Assembly (NCBI RefSeq): GCF_020400655.1
Contig: NZ_JAINRC010000025.1
Location: 1 to 64,000 of the forward strand
From: Streptomyces spinosus
Lineage (GTDB): Bacteria; Actinomycetota; Actinomycetes; Streptomycetales; Streptomycetaceae
Length of the DNA: 64,000 bases
Direction: 5' to 3'
Positions 6,708 through 13,960 of the stretch are shown piece by piece (positions within the stretch are counted from its first letter, which is position 1; each line of letters opens with the position of its first letter). Below the pieces are notes generated by a model. It searched no databases. It saw only the letters and a list, made by a program, of their open reading frames with translations, and was not told the origin of the DNA. A program made the translations under genes and the position numbers.

Positions 6708-8765
6708 TCAGTCAACCTCGACGCCGTACTCCTGGACAAGCTGCTCCAGCCCCCCGGTGTACCCCTTCCCCCCAAGCACGAAGTCCCAGTCGCCACTGGG
6801 CCTGCGCCGGAAGGAACCGAGCACCAGTGCAGTCTCGCCGGAACGGCCATCGGAGACTTCGAGCCGACCAAGCTCAGTCATTGCCGGGTCCAGCAACCGG
6901 ATACACGCATCGGTGAATCCAGACAGGTCGGCCCCCGGGTTCGCCTCCGGATCCACGGCCGCCACGAGCACGAACCGATCAGCTGCTTCCGGGAGCGCGT
7001 CGAAGGAAACGTGGAGTGCTGCCTTGTCCGGCGCCGCAGCCGGCACTGCGCGTACCGAGCCGTCTGGGGTCTGCGGGTTGTTGAAGAAGACGAAATGGTC
7101 TTCGCTCAGGACTCGGTTGCCACGGCAGACGAGAGCGCATACGTCCAGTGCCACACTGCCTGACCACGTCATGCCCAACACGTTGTGGTTGTCGGACGCT
7201 GTTGCAGGACTGGACGGCGACGGCTGCGCTGGAGTCGGTCGCCCACCCTCCCCCAGGCGCCCACGAAGCCCGTGCCGGTGCAGTAGGTCAACGAGTTCAC
7301 CGCCCGAGATGAGCTCCAGAGGCTTACCCCGAGCGAATGCGTGTGAGCCGGGGCCGAAGCCCGCCGTGGTCACCAGCACTCCCTTGTTGGCGCCGACGTC
7401 CTGGACCGTTCCGTACAGGTCACGCACCGCGGTGGGCGGCACTGTGCTGCGGTAGCGCTTCACCTGTACGACGATCTTGCCGCCTCGGATGGGCGTCGGG
7501 TCCAGCGCGTCGACGTCCACACCGCCGTCGTTCGAGCGCTGGGTCGTCACGGCCTGCATCCCCATAGCGCGGAACAGGTCGGCAACGAGTGACTCGAATG
7601 CGATCGGATCCATGTCATACAGATCCGGCTCATCATCACCGCCGTGGGTGACGACATGATTCCCGACGTCCTGAGGCCTTCGTCCCGGACGTACGGAGGC
7701 GAGCTGATCAGGGCGGGACGCGAGCTGGCCCCTCAACGCGCCGGTCAGACAGCTGACCGCGTCCACCTGTTCCAGGTGCAGACCGGTGAACGCAGCCCGC
7801 TGGGCCATGACGGTCGCAAGGAAGATGTGCGTTCGCCTGCCCGTCGCCGGATTGTGGGCGTCCACGAAGCCGTTCAAGGCCACCGAGTCGAGGATGCCGT
7901 ACTCGTCCGCGGCGAAAAGCTGATGCAGGACCAGCAGCAGGCTCTGCGCCAGTACCTCTCGGTACAGTCCACGGCGCTGGGTCACAGGACGCGCGGATTC
8001 CTTGTCCTCGTCCTGGGCGGGCACGTACCTCACGGATTTCGCCTCGGGGACCACCTCGTACCCGGGCAGCTCCCAGTCCAGGACCAGCTGCCGCGCTGCT
8101 GAGTCGAAGGCTGCCGCAGCCTGCCGAGGAAACCTTTCGGGCCAGGCAGTCGACGAGTAGAGAGCGGCGGAGAAGTACTCAACGACGGAGTCAGGGTCTC
8201 CTCGCCTGACACCCTCGGTCACCTCGGCGATACCGGCATTGTGCCGACGCACCTCCGCCCGCTGGGCCTCGGTCCTCTGCTCGTAATCTCGCTGGAGGGC
8301 CGCCAACTGTTGCTGTCGCTGTGCTTCGGCAGCTTGCGCGGCGTGCCAGTCCCGTTCAAAGCGAGCCTGCGCCTCCGCCTGAGCTTGGGCTCGCCGGCTT
8401 GCGGTCCAACCTCCCTGCGCTTGGTACCGGCTTGGGTCCGGCATGCGCACAGGCCAGGCGAGCTGTCCGGGGTCGAACGGCGGTATCTCTTCCGCGCGTA
8501 TCAGGGACGACGCCCTGAACGCAGGCGCCTGACAACCCGCGGCCAGCAGCCCCTGCAAGGAACCGACCTGGGCATCCAGCTCCTCCGTGCGCCGTCTCGC
8601 CTCTGCCTGTCGGTACTGCCGGTATTCCTGCGTAGCACGCCGTTGATAGGCCCGCTCCTGCCGTGCCTCTTCCCGGCGCCGTCTGGCCTCGGCTTCCACT
8701 TGACGCTGGTGTTGACGCTGCATTTCCGCCCAGGCACCGACAAAACCAGCAGAGCGACGAGTCAT
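6708..8765 (-). CDS. Coiled-coil / Mrr-type restriction endonuclease / TerD fusion protein
   Basis: A 685-residue fusion. Residues 12-65 and 125-180 are Arg/Glu/Gln-rich coiled coils. A mostly helical domain (190-360) follows. Residues 384-495 are an Mrr-like PD-(D/E)XK nuclease: E391 in IAFESLVADLF, D417 in SNDGGVDVDA, and the QVK core at 434-436 (QVKRYR), ending GVLVTTAGFGPGSHAFA. After a Pro/Ser linker, residues 530-685 form a TerD domain (FVFFNNPQTPDGSV, FVLVAAVDPEANPGADLSGF, ALVLGSFRR). Mrr nucleases cleave modified or foreign DNA; TerD domains bind Ca2+ and occur in stress and phage-resistance clusters. As the main cargo of a mobile element, it is inferred to be a defence protein. ATG start 8765-8763. 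Confidence 0.85.
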   Translation of the reverse strand: MTRRSAGFVGAWAEMQRQHQRQVEAEARRRREEARQERAYQRRATQEYRQYRQAEARRRTEELDAQVGSLQGLLAAGCQAPAFRASSLIRAEEIPPFDPGQLAWPVRMPDPSRYQAQGGWTASRRAQAQAEAQARFERDWHAAQAAEAQRQQQLAALQRDYEQRTEAQRAEVRRHNAGIAEVTEGVRRGDPDSVVEYFSAALYSSTAWPERFPRQAAAAFDSAARQLVLDWELPGYEVVPEAKSVRYVPAQDEDKESARPVTQRRGLYREVLAQSLLLVLHQLFAADEYGILDSVALNGFVDAHNPATGRRTHIFLATVMAQRAAFTGLHLEQVDAVSCLTGALRGQLASRPDQLASVRPGRRPQDVGNHVVTHGGDDEPDLYDMDPIAFESLVADLFRAMGMQAVTTQRSNDGGVDVDALDPTPIRGGKIVVQVKRYRSTVPPTAVRDLYGTVQDVGANKGVLVTTAGFGPGSHAFARGKPLELISGGELVDLLHRHGLRGRLGEGGRPTPAQPSPSSPATASDNHNVLGMTWSGSVALDVCALVCRGNRVLSEDHFVFFNNPQTPDGSVRAVPAAAPDKAALHVSFDALPEAADRFVLVAAVDPEANPGADLSGFTDACIRLLDPAMTELGRLEVSDGRSGETALVLGSFRRRPSGDWDFVLGGKGYTGGLEQLVQEYGVEVD

Positions 8766-8925
8766 GCGCTACAAGCCCTCCCCAGGATGTCGGCAGAGCC
8801 GACCAAGCTCTGGTTGCCCCCGCAACCAGTAGTAACCAAACGACTTTAGCCAGCAATCGCCAGTACGGACATCAACTTGCCAAAGGCAACTTGCACCGGC
8901 TGTTTCGGCAGGTCATGACGCGACT

Positions 8926-8952
8926 GCGCCCCCTCCGAAGCGGAGGGGGCGC
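8926..8952. terminator. Strong hairpin at the right end of the element
   Basis: A 12-bp perfect stem GCGCCCCCTCCG / CGGAGGGGGCGC with a 3-base loop. It lies downstream, on the minus strand, of the small ORF ending at 8991 and so would end transcripts coming through the radical SAM gene; it also shields the nuclease gene from read-through. Confidence 0.7.
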
Positions 8953-8990
8953 TCATGCTCAGCAGACAGCCTGTGCACGACCGCAGAGGC

Positions 8991-9179
8991 TTAGACCCAC
9001 TCCACTTCAGAGTGAATGCCCGACGACCTCCCAGGACCCGGCAGAGGCGTGCGCGAGCGCTCCGTCGGCGCCTGCCGACGACTCGAAGCCTGGTTTCCGA
9101 GAGCAGCCAACGCCACAGCCACCTTCTCCTCGCTCACACCCGCCAACGCCTCAATCACCCGATCGAGTGCCTCGCTCAC
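8991..9179 (-). CDS. Small element-borne ORF coupled to the host radical SAM stop codon
   Basis: A 62-codon frame starting GTG 9179-9177, one base after the TGA (9183-9181) of the host gene (TGA-G-GTG), so it is probably translated by ribosomes finishing the radical SAM gene. The first 30 residues (MSEALDRVIEALAGVSEEKV..) look like a soluble helical segment; the tail is Arg/Pro/Ser-rich. There is no independent ribosome binding site. No family is recognised. Its position, co-transcribed with the host gene and present only when integrated, would suit a regulator or directionality factor, but that is speculation. A strong hairpin follows at 8926-8952. Confidence 0.45.
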   Translation of the reverse strand: MSEALDRVIEALAGVSEEKVAVALAALGNQASSRRQAPTERSRTPLPGPGRSSGIHSEVEWV

Positions 9180-9180
9180 C

Positions 9181-9265
9181 TCAGTGCGAGTGGCCGCTCG
9201 AAGCCGGCGTCGGACCCGCGTTCTTGACGGTCAGCGGCAGCAGCTTCTTGCCGGTCGGGCCGATT
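9181..9265. repeat. attR: right 85-bp direct repeat, in use as the host gene's 3' end
   Basis: Partner of 4612-4696. On the minus strand it supplies codons 632-658 and the stop of the intact radical SAM gene. Beyond 9265 the two flanks diverge. Confidence 0.85.
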
Positions 9266-11157
9266 TGTATGGCCGTGTCCATCTGCGGGCAGACCCCGCA
9301 GTCGAAGCAGGGCGTCCAGCGGCAGTCCTCGACCTCCGTCTCGTCGAGGGCGTCCTGCCAGTCCTCCCAGAGCCAGTCCTTGTCCAGGCCGGAGTCGAGG
9401 TGGTCCCAGGGCAGGACCTCCTCGTAGGCGCGCTCGCGGGTGGTGTACCAGTCGACGTCCACGCCGTAGGGGGCGAGGGCCTTCTCGGCGCAGCGCATCC
9501 AGCGGTCGTAGGAGAAGTGCTCGCGCCAGCCGTCGAAGCGGCCGCCGTCGTCGTACACCGCGCGGATGACCGCGCCGATGCGGCGGTCGCCGCGGGAGAG
9601 CAGGCCCTCCACGATGCCGGGCTTGCCGTCGTGGTAGCGGAAGCCGATGGAGCGGCCGTACTTCTTGTCGCCGCGGATCTTGTCGCGGAGCTTCGCGAGG
9701 CGCTCGTCCGTCTCCTCGGCGGAGAGCTGCGGGGCCCACTGGAAGGGGGTGTGGGGCTTCGGGACGAAGCCGCCGATCGACACCGTGCACCGGATGTCGT
9801 TCGAGCCGGAGACCTCGCGGCCCTTCTGGATGACGCGGGTCGCCATGTCGGCGATCTGGAGGACGTCGTCGTCGGTCTCCGTCGGCAGGCCGCACATGAA
9901 GTACAGCTTCACCTGGCGCCAGCCGTTGCCGTAGGCCGTGGCGACCGTGCGGATCAGGTCCTCCTCCGAGACCATCTTGTTGATGACCTTGCGGATGCGC
10001 TCGGAGCCGCCCTCCGGGGCGAAGGTCAGACCCGAGCGGCGGCCGTTGCGGGTCAGCTCGTTCGCCAGGTCGATGTTGAAGGCGTCGACGCGGGTGGAGG
10101 GCAGGGACAGGCCGATCTTGTCGTCCTCGTAGCGGTCGGCGAGGCCCTTGGCGATGTCGCCGATCTCCGAGTGGTCCGCGCTCGACAGCGACAGCAGGCC
10201 GACCTCCTCGAAGCCGGTCGCCTTCAGGCCCTTGTCGACCATCTCGCCGATGCCCGTGATGGAGCGCTCGCGCACCGGGCGGGTGATCATGCCCGCCTGG
10301 CAGAAGCGGCAGCCACGGGTGCAGCCGCGGAAGATCTCCACCGACATGCGCTCGTGGACCGTCTCGGCGAGGGGGACGAGGGGCTGCTTGGGGTAAGGCC
10401 ACTCGTCCAGGTCCATGACCGTGTGCTTGGACACGCGCCACGGGACGCCCGACCTGTTCGGCACCACGCGGGCGATACGGCCGTCGGGCAGGTACTCGAC
10501 GTCGTAGAACGCCGGTACGTAGACCCCGCCGGTCTTCGCGAGGCGGAAGAGGACCTCCTCGCGGCCACCGGGGCGGCCCTCGGCCTTCCATTCGCGGACG
10601 ATCCGGGTCATGTCCAGCACGGCCTGCTCGCCGTCGCCGATGACCGCCGCGTCGATGAAGTCGGCGATCGGCTCCGGGTTGAAGGCCGCGTGGCCGCCGG
10701 CCAGGACGATCGGGTCGTCGACCGTGCGGTGCCTGGACTCCAGCGGGATGCCGGCCAGGTCCAGCGCGGTGAGCATGTTGGTGTAGCCCAGCTCCGTGGA
10801 GAAGCTGATGCCGAACACGTCGAAGGCCTTCACCGGGCGGTGGCTGTCCACCGTGAACTGCGGGACGCCGTGCTCCCGCATCAGCTCCTCCAGGTCCGGC
10901 CACACGCTGTAGGTGCGCTCGGCGAGGACGCCCTGCTGCTCGTTGAGGACCTCGTAGAGGATCATGACGCCCTGGTTGGGCAGACCGACCTCGTACGCGT
11001 CCGGGTACATGAGCGCCCAGCGGACATCGCACTCGTCCCACGGCTTGACCGTGGAGTTGAGCTCGCCGCCGACGTACTGGATCGGCTTCTGCACGTGCGG
11101 GAGCAGAGCTTCGAGCTGCGGGAAAACCGACTCGACAGGCATCTCGCGAACCTTCAT
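9181..11157 (-). CDS. TIGR03960 family B12-binding-type radical SAM protein
   Basis: A 658-residue protein. The N-terminal cobalamin-binding-like region contains DVRWALMYPDAYEVGLPNQG and VFGISFSTELGYTNML. The radical SAM core has the 4Fe-4S ligands C279, C283 and C286 (FRGCTRGCRFCQAGM), with LSLPSTRVDAFN and LTFAPEGGSERIRKVI typical of MiaB/YgiQ-like enzymes. A Cys-rich C-terminus (CRWTPCFDCGVCPQ) follows. Substrate is unknown; the partner is the TIGR03936 protein at 1154-1966. ATG 11157 lies 25 bases downstream of the CYTH-CHAD gene, so it probably belongs to the mre operon transcript. Its last 27 codons lie in attR and were probably brought in by the element without changing the protein. 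Confidence 0.93.
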   Translation of the reverse strand: MKVREMPVESVFPQLEALLPHVQKPIQYVGGELNSTVKPWDECDVRWALMYPDAYEVGLPNQGVMILYEVLNEQQGVLAERTYSVWPDLEELMREHGVPQFTVDSHRPVKAFDVFGISFSTELGYTNMLTALDLAGIPLESRHRTVDDPIVLAGGHAAFNPEPIADFIDAAVIGDGEQAVLDMTRIVREWKAEGRPGGREEVLFRLAKTGGVYVPAFYDVEYLPDGRIARVVPNRSGVPWRVSKHTVMDLDEWPYPKQPLVPLAETVHERMSVEIFRGCTRGCRFCQAGMITRPVRERSITGIGEMVDKGLKATGFEEVGLLSLSSADHSEIGDIAKGLADRYEDDKIGLSLPSTRVDAFNIDLANELTRNGRRSGLTFAPEGGSERIRKVINKMVSEEDLIRTVATAYGNGWRQVKLYFMCGLPTETDDDVLQIADMATRVIQKGREVSGSNDIRCTVSIGGFVPKPHTPFQWAPQLSAEETDERLAKLRDKIRGDKKYGRSIGFRYHDGKPGIVEGLLSRGDRRIGAVIRAVYDDGGRFDGWREHFSYDRWMRCAEKALAPYGVDVDWYTTRERAYEEVLPWDHLDSGLDKDWLWEDWQDALDETEVEDCRWTPCFDCGVCPQMDTAIQIGPTGKKLLPLTVKNAGPTPASSGHSH

Positions 11158-11182
11158 GAGCTGACAGGGGGGACCATCAAGC

Positions 11183-12715
11183 CTAACCCGCCCGGCGGCC
11201 TCCCCCGAACGCCTTCCGAGCCGCCTTCGACCCGCTCTCCTTCCAGCGCCGGGGCAGCTCCGCCTCCGTCGCCACCGCCCGCGCCTCCTCCCCGGCGTAC
11301 AGCACCCCGTAGGTGAACGTGTTCTCCCCCGCCGCGTGCGCCACCGCCGCGAGCTCGCGGAGGGTGCGGCGGGCCATGACGCTGTCCTGGTGGTCGCCCA
11401 GGAGGGTGGTCAGAGACTTCGTGGCCCTGGTCAGGGCGCTGGCGGGGGTGCCGAGCGCCTCGGTGGCGGCCTCGGCGGCGTAGCGGGTGCGCTTGGCCTT
11501 CTTGCGGGCCTCGTGCAGGGCGAGGTCGCGGTCCTGTCCCGGTGGCAGCGCCAGCGCGTGCTCCATGGCGTCCGTCAGCTTCTTCACGTCCTTGCGTACG
11601 GCCTTGGCGAGGGCCTTGTCCGGCTTCTTGCCGGCCGCCCCGCGCAGCGGCGGGTCGGCGAGGAGGGTGTCCAGCGCGTCCAGCAGGGCCAGGTGGCGGC
11701 GGGAGTCCAGCACGCCGGTGAGGTGGGCGTGGGCGTGGGCGTGCCGGGTCTGGGACCAGGCGGCCAGCCGCTCGGGTACGGGGCCGGTGACCAGGTCGGG
11801 CGGGAGCGCGTCGAGGGCGGTGGTCAGACGGTCGGCCAGCACCTCCTGGTCGCGGTCGACGCCCAGTTCGCCGGCGAGCCACTTCAGCTCGGCGCCGAGG
11901 GGGTCGGTGACCGTGCGGTCCAGGAGGGCGCCGAAGGTGCGCAGGGTGCTGCGGGCGCGGCGGGTGGCGACCCGCATGCGGTGCACGGCGTCGGGGAGGT
12001 CACGGCGGACGGCGGGGTCCAGCTCGACCAGGGCGTCCCGCTGGGCGCGAAGGTAGGCGAGGACGTGATCGCCGGCGGTCACCGGCGGCGGGGGTCCGGT
12101 CTTCTTCCGGCGTTTGCCGGGGGCGGTCTGTTCCAGGGCGCGGGCCAGTTTCGAGGGCGACCGGGACGGCCGTACGCCCGCCTTGCGCAGTCGCTTCTCC
12201 AGTTGGTCGAGGAGGGCCGGGTCGCCGCCGTCGGCCAGTTCCACCTCGATCTCGGTCCACTGGGCGGCCCCGCCTCCGCCGCTGAGCCGCTCGGCTGTCA
12301 CGGCGTCGACGCTGGCCTCGGCGAGCAGCACGCCCTCGGCGTCGAGCAGGTGCCGGACGTCGCGGGCGGAGCGCAGCCGGACCAGCGGGACGAGCTCGGT
12401 GTCCCGGACGCGGGAGCGGACGAGGGCGGCGATCTCCTCGGGGACGGTGTCGGAGAGCGGGGCCTGGATCTCGTCGCGGACTCCGGGGGCGACCGGGAAC
12501 TTCAGGTGCCAGCCCGCGTCCGCGCCGCCGGTGCGGCGGCGCAGGGTGAGGGCGGCGGCGGCCAGACGTTCGTCGACGGTGTCGTAGTAGGTGGCGTCGA
12601 GTTCCATCAGGCCCTTGTCCAGGACGGCCGCCACCGGGCCGGCGCCGGTCAGGTCGGGCAGCCCGCTGTCGTCGGACTCGTACTTGCGCTCGATCTCGCG
12701 TTTCTCATCCGCCAT
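11183..12715 (-). CDS. CYTH and CHAD domain-containing protein
   Basis: A 510-residue protein. The N-terminal CYTH domain starts EIERKYE (the ExExK triphosphate-binding motif) and includes LDATYYDT and LTLRRRTGG. From about residue 210 a CHAD domain carries the conserved His/Arg helices (VHRMRVATRRARSTLRTF and LHEARKKAKRTRYAAEA). CYTH domains bind or hydrolyse inorganic triphosphate; CHAD domains bind polyphosphate, so a role in polyphosphate metabolism is likely. It sits 48 bases after rodA on the same strand and 25 bases before the radical SAM gene. Confidence 0.95.
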   Translation of the reverse strand: MADEKREIERKYESDDSGLPDLTGAGPVAAVLDKGLMELDATYYDTVDERLAAAALTLRRRTGGADAGWHLKFPVAPGVRDEIQAPLSDTVPEEIAALVRSRVRDTELVPLVRLRSARDVRHLLDAEGVLLAEASVDAVTAERLSGGGGAAQWTEIEVELADGGDPALLDQLEKRLRKAGVRPSRSPSKLARALEQTAPGKRRKKTGPPPPVTAGDHVLAYLRAQRDALVELDPAVRRDLPDAVHRMRVATRRARSTLRTFGALLDRTVTDPLGAELKWLAGELGVDRDQEVLADRLTTALDALPPDLVTGPVPERLAAWSQTRHAHAHAHLTGVLDSRRHLALLDALDTLLADPPLRGAAGKKPDKALAKAVRKDVKKLTDAMEHALALPPGQDRDLALHEARKKAKRTRYAAEAATEALGTPASALTRATKSLTTLLGDHQDSVMARRTLRELAAVAHAAGENTFTYGVLYAGEEARAVATEAELPRRWKESGSKAARKAFGGGRRAG

Positions 12716-12763
12716 GCACCGAATCTAGTGTCCGGGGCGCCGGTAGGGCGAGGGGTGCCGGGG

Positions 12764-13960
12764 CTACGCCGACATGGGCCGTTGCACCTTGATCGACTGC
12801 AGCAGTCCCACGGCGACCCACACCGCGAACATGGACGAGCCTCCGTACGACACGAACGGCAGGGGCAGACCGGTGACGGGCATGATGCCGAGGGTCATGC
12901 CGATGTTCTCGAAGGACTGGAAGGCGAACCAGGCCACGATTCCGGCGGCGACGATCGTCCCGTACAGCTCGGTCGAGTCACGCGCTATCCGGCAGGCGCG
13001 CCACAGGAGGACCCCGAGCAGGAAGATGATGAAGCCGGCGCCGACGAAGCCCAGTTCCTCCCCGGCGACCGTGAAGACGAAGTCGGTCTGCTGCTCGGGC
13101 ACGAACTGGCCGGTGGTCTGGGAGCCGTGGAACAGCCCGGCGCCGGTGAGTCCGCCGGAGCCGATGGCGATGCGGGCCTGGTTGGTGTTGTAGCCGACAC
13201 CGGCCGGGTCCAGGTCCGGGTTGGCGAAGGCCGCGAACCGGTTGATCTGGTACTCGTCCAGGATGTGCAGCTGCCAGATCGCGACGCAGCCGATGACACC
13301 GGCGGTGAGCAGACCGAAGACCCAGCGGTTGGAGGCGCCGGAGGCGAGCAGCACGCCGAGGATGATCGCCACCATGGCCAGCACCGAGCCGAGGTCGGGC
13401 ATGAGCAGCAGGATCAGGATCGGGACGGTGGCCAGGCACAGGGACTGGAACACGGTCCGGTGGTCGGGGTACGGCTTGTCGCCCGCGTCCACCCGGGCGG
13501 CCAGCAGCATGGACATGCCGAGGATGATCGAGACCTTGAGGAACTCGGCGGGCTGGAGGGAGAAGCCGCCGATCACCAGCCAGTTGCGCTGGCCGTTGAT
13601 CGTGGCGCCGAGCGGGGTGAGGACCACCAGGGCGAGGAGCACCGACAGGCCGTAGAGGATCGGCACGGCGTTGCGCAGGGCGCGGTGGCCGAGCCAGACG
13701 GTGCCGATCATCAGGGCGATGCCGATGCCGAGGTTCATCAGGTGCCGGAGCAGGAAGAAGTACGGGTCGCCCTGGTTCAGCTCGGTGCGGTTGCGGGTCG
13801 CCGAGTACACCAGCAGGGAGCCCAGCAGGGACAGGGCGGTGGCCGCGAGCAGTATCGGCCAGTCCAGCCGGCGGGTGAGCGAGTCGCGGGCGAAGAGCCT
13901 GGTCCAGCCGGCTCGCTCGGGGCCGTACCCGGAGACGGAGAAGCTGTTCGCGCCGGTCAT
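12764..13960 (-). CDS. rodA: RodA/FtsW/SpoVE-family peptidoglycan glycosyltransferase
   Basis: A 398-residue polytopic membrane protein with about ten predicted helices. Characteristic SEDS motifs are visible: GATINGQRNWLVIGGFSLQP, QPAEFLKVSI, LMPDLGSVLAM and the C-terminal PVTGLPLPFVSYGGSSM. SEDS proteins polymerise lipid II glycans with a cognate class B PBP. The gene overlaps the 3' end of pbp2 by four bases (ATGA), so the pair is translationally coupled. In S. coelicolor the equivalent gene is called sfr and acts in spore wall synthesis with the mre genes. Confidence 0.96.
   Translation of the reverse strand: MTGANSFSVSGYGPERAGWTRLFARDSLTRRLDWPILLAATALSLLGSLLVYSATRNRTELNQGDPYFFLLRHLMNLGIGIALMIGTVWLGHRALRNAVPILYGLSVLLALVVLTPLGATINGQRNWLVIGGFSLQPAEFLKVSIILGMSMLLAARVDAGDKPYPDHRTVFQSLCLATVPILILLLMPDLGSVLAMVAIILGVLLASGASNRWVFGLLTAGVIGCVAIWQLHILDEYQINRFAAFANPDLDPAGVGYNTNQARIAIGSGGLTGAGLFHGSQTTGQFVPEQQTDFVFTVAGEELGFVGAGFIIFLLGVLLWRACRIARDSTELYGTIVAAGIVAWFAFQSFENIGMTLGIMPVTGLPLPFVSYGGSSMFAVWVAVGLLQSIKVQRPMSA

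Larger units (their letters stand above)
4612..9265. mobile_element. Small integrative element inserted in the 3' end of the radical SAM gene
   Basis: An approximately 4.6-kb segment bounded by 85-bp direct repeats, with visibly lower GC and more A/T-ending codons than its surroundings. Contents: a large serine recombinase (plus strand), a convergent coiled-coil/Mrr/TerD gene, and a small minus-strand ORF at the right end. The right repeat keeps the host gene intact by resupplying its 27 C-terminal codons. No replication, transfer or structural genes are present, so it is a minimal integrated island rather than a full prophage or conjugative element. I recall from the literature that the orthologous S. 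coelicolor gene serves as an attB for a phage serine integrase (phiJoe); that recollection was not checked. Confidence 0.85.
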
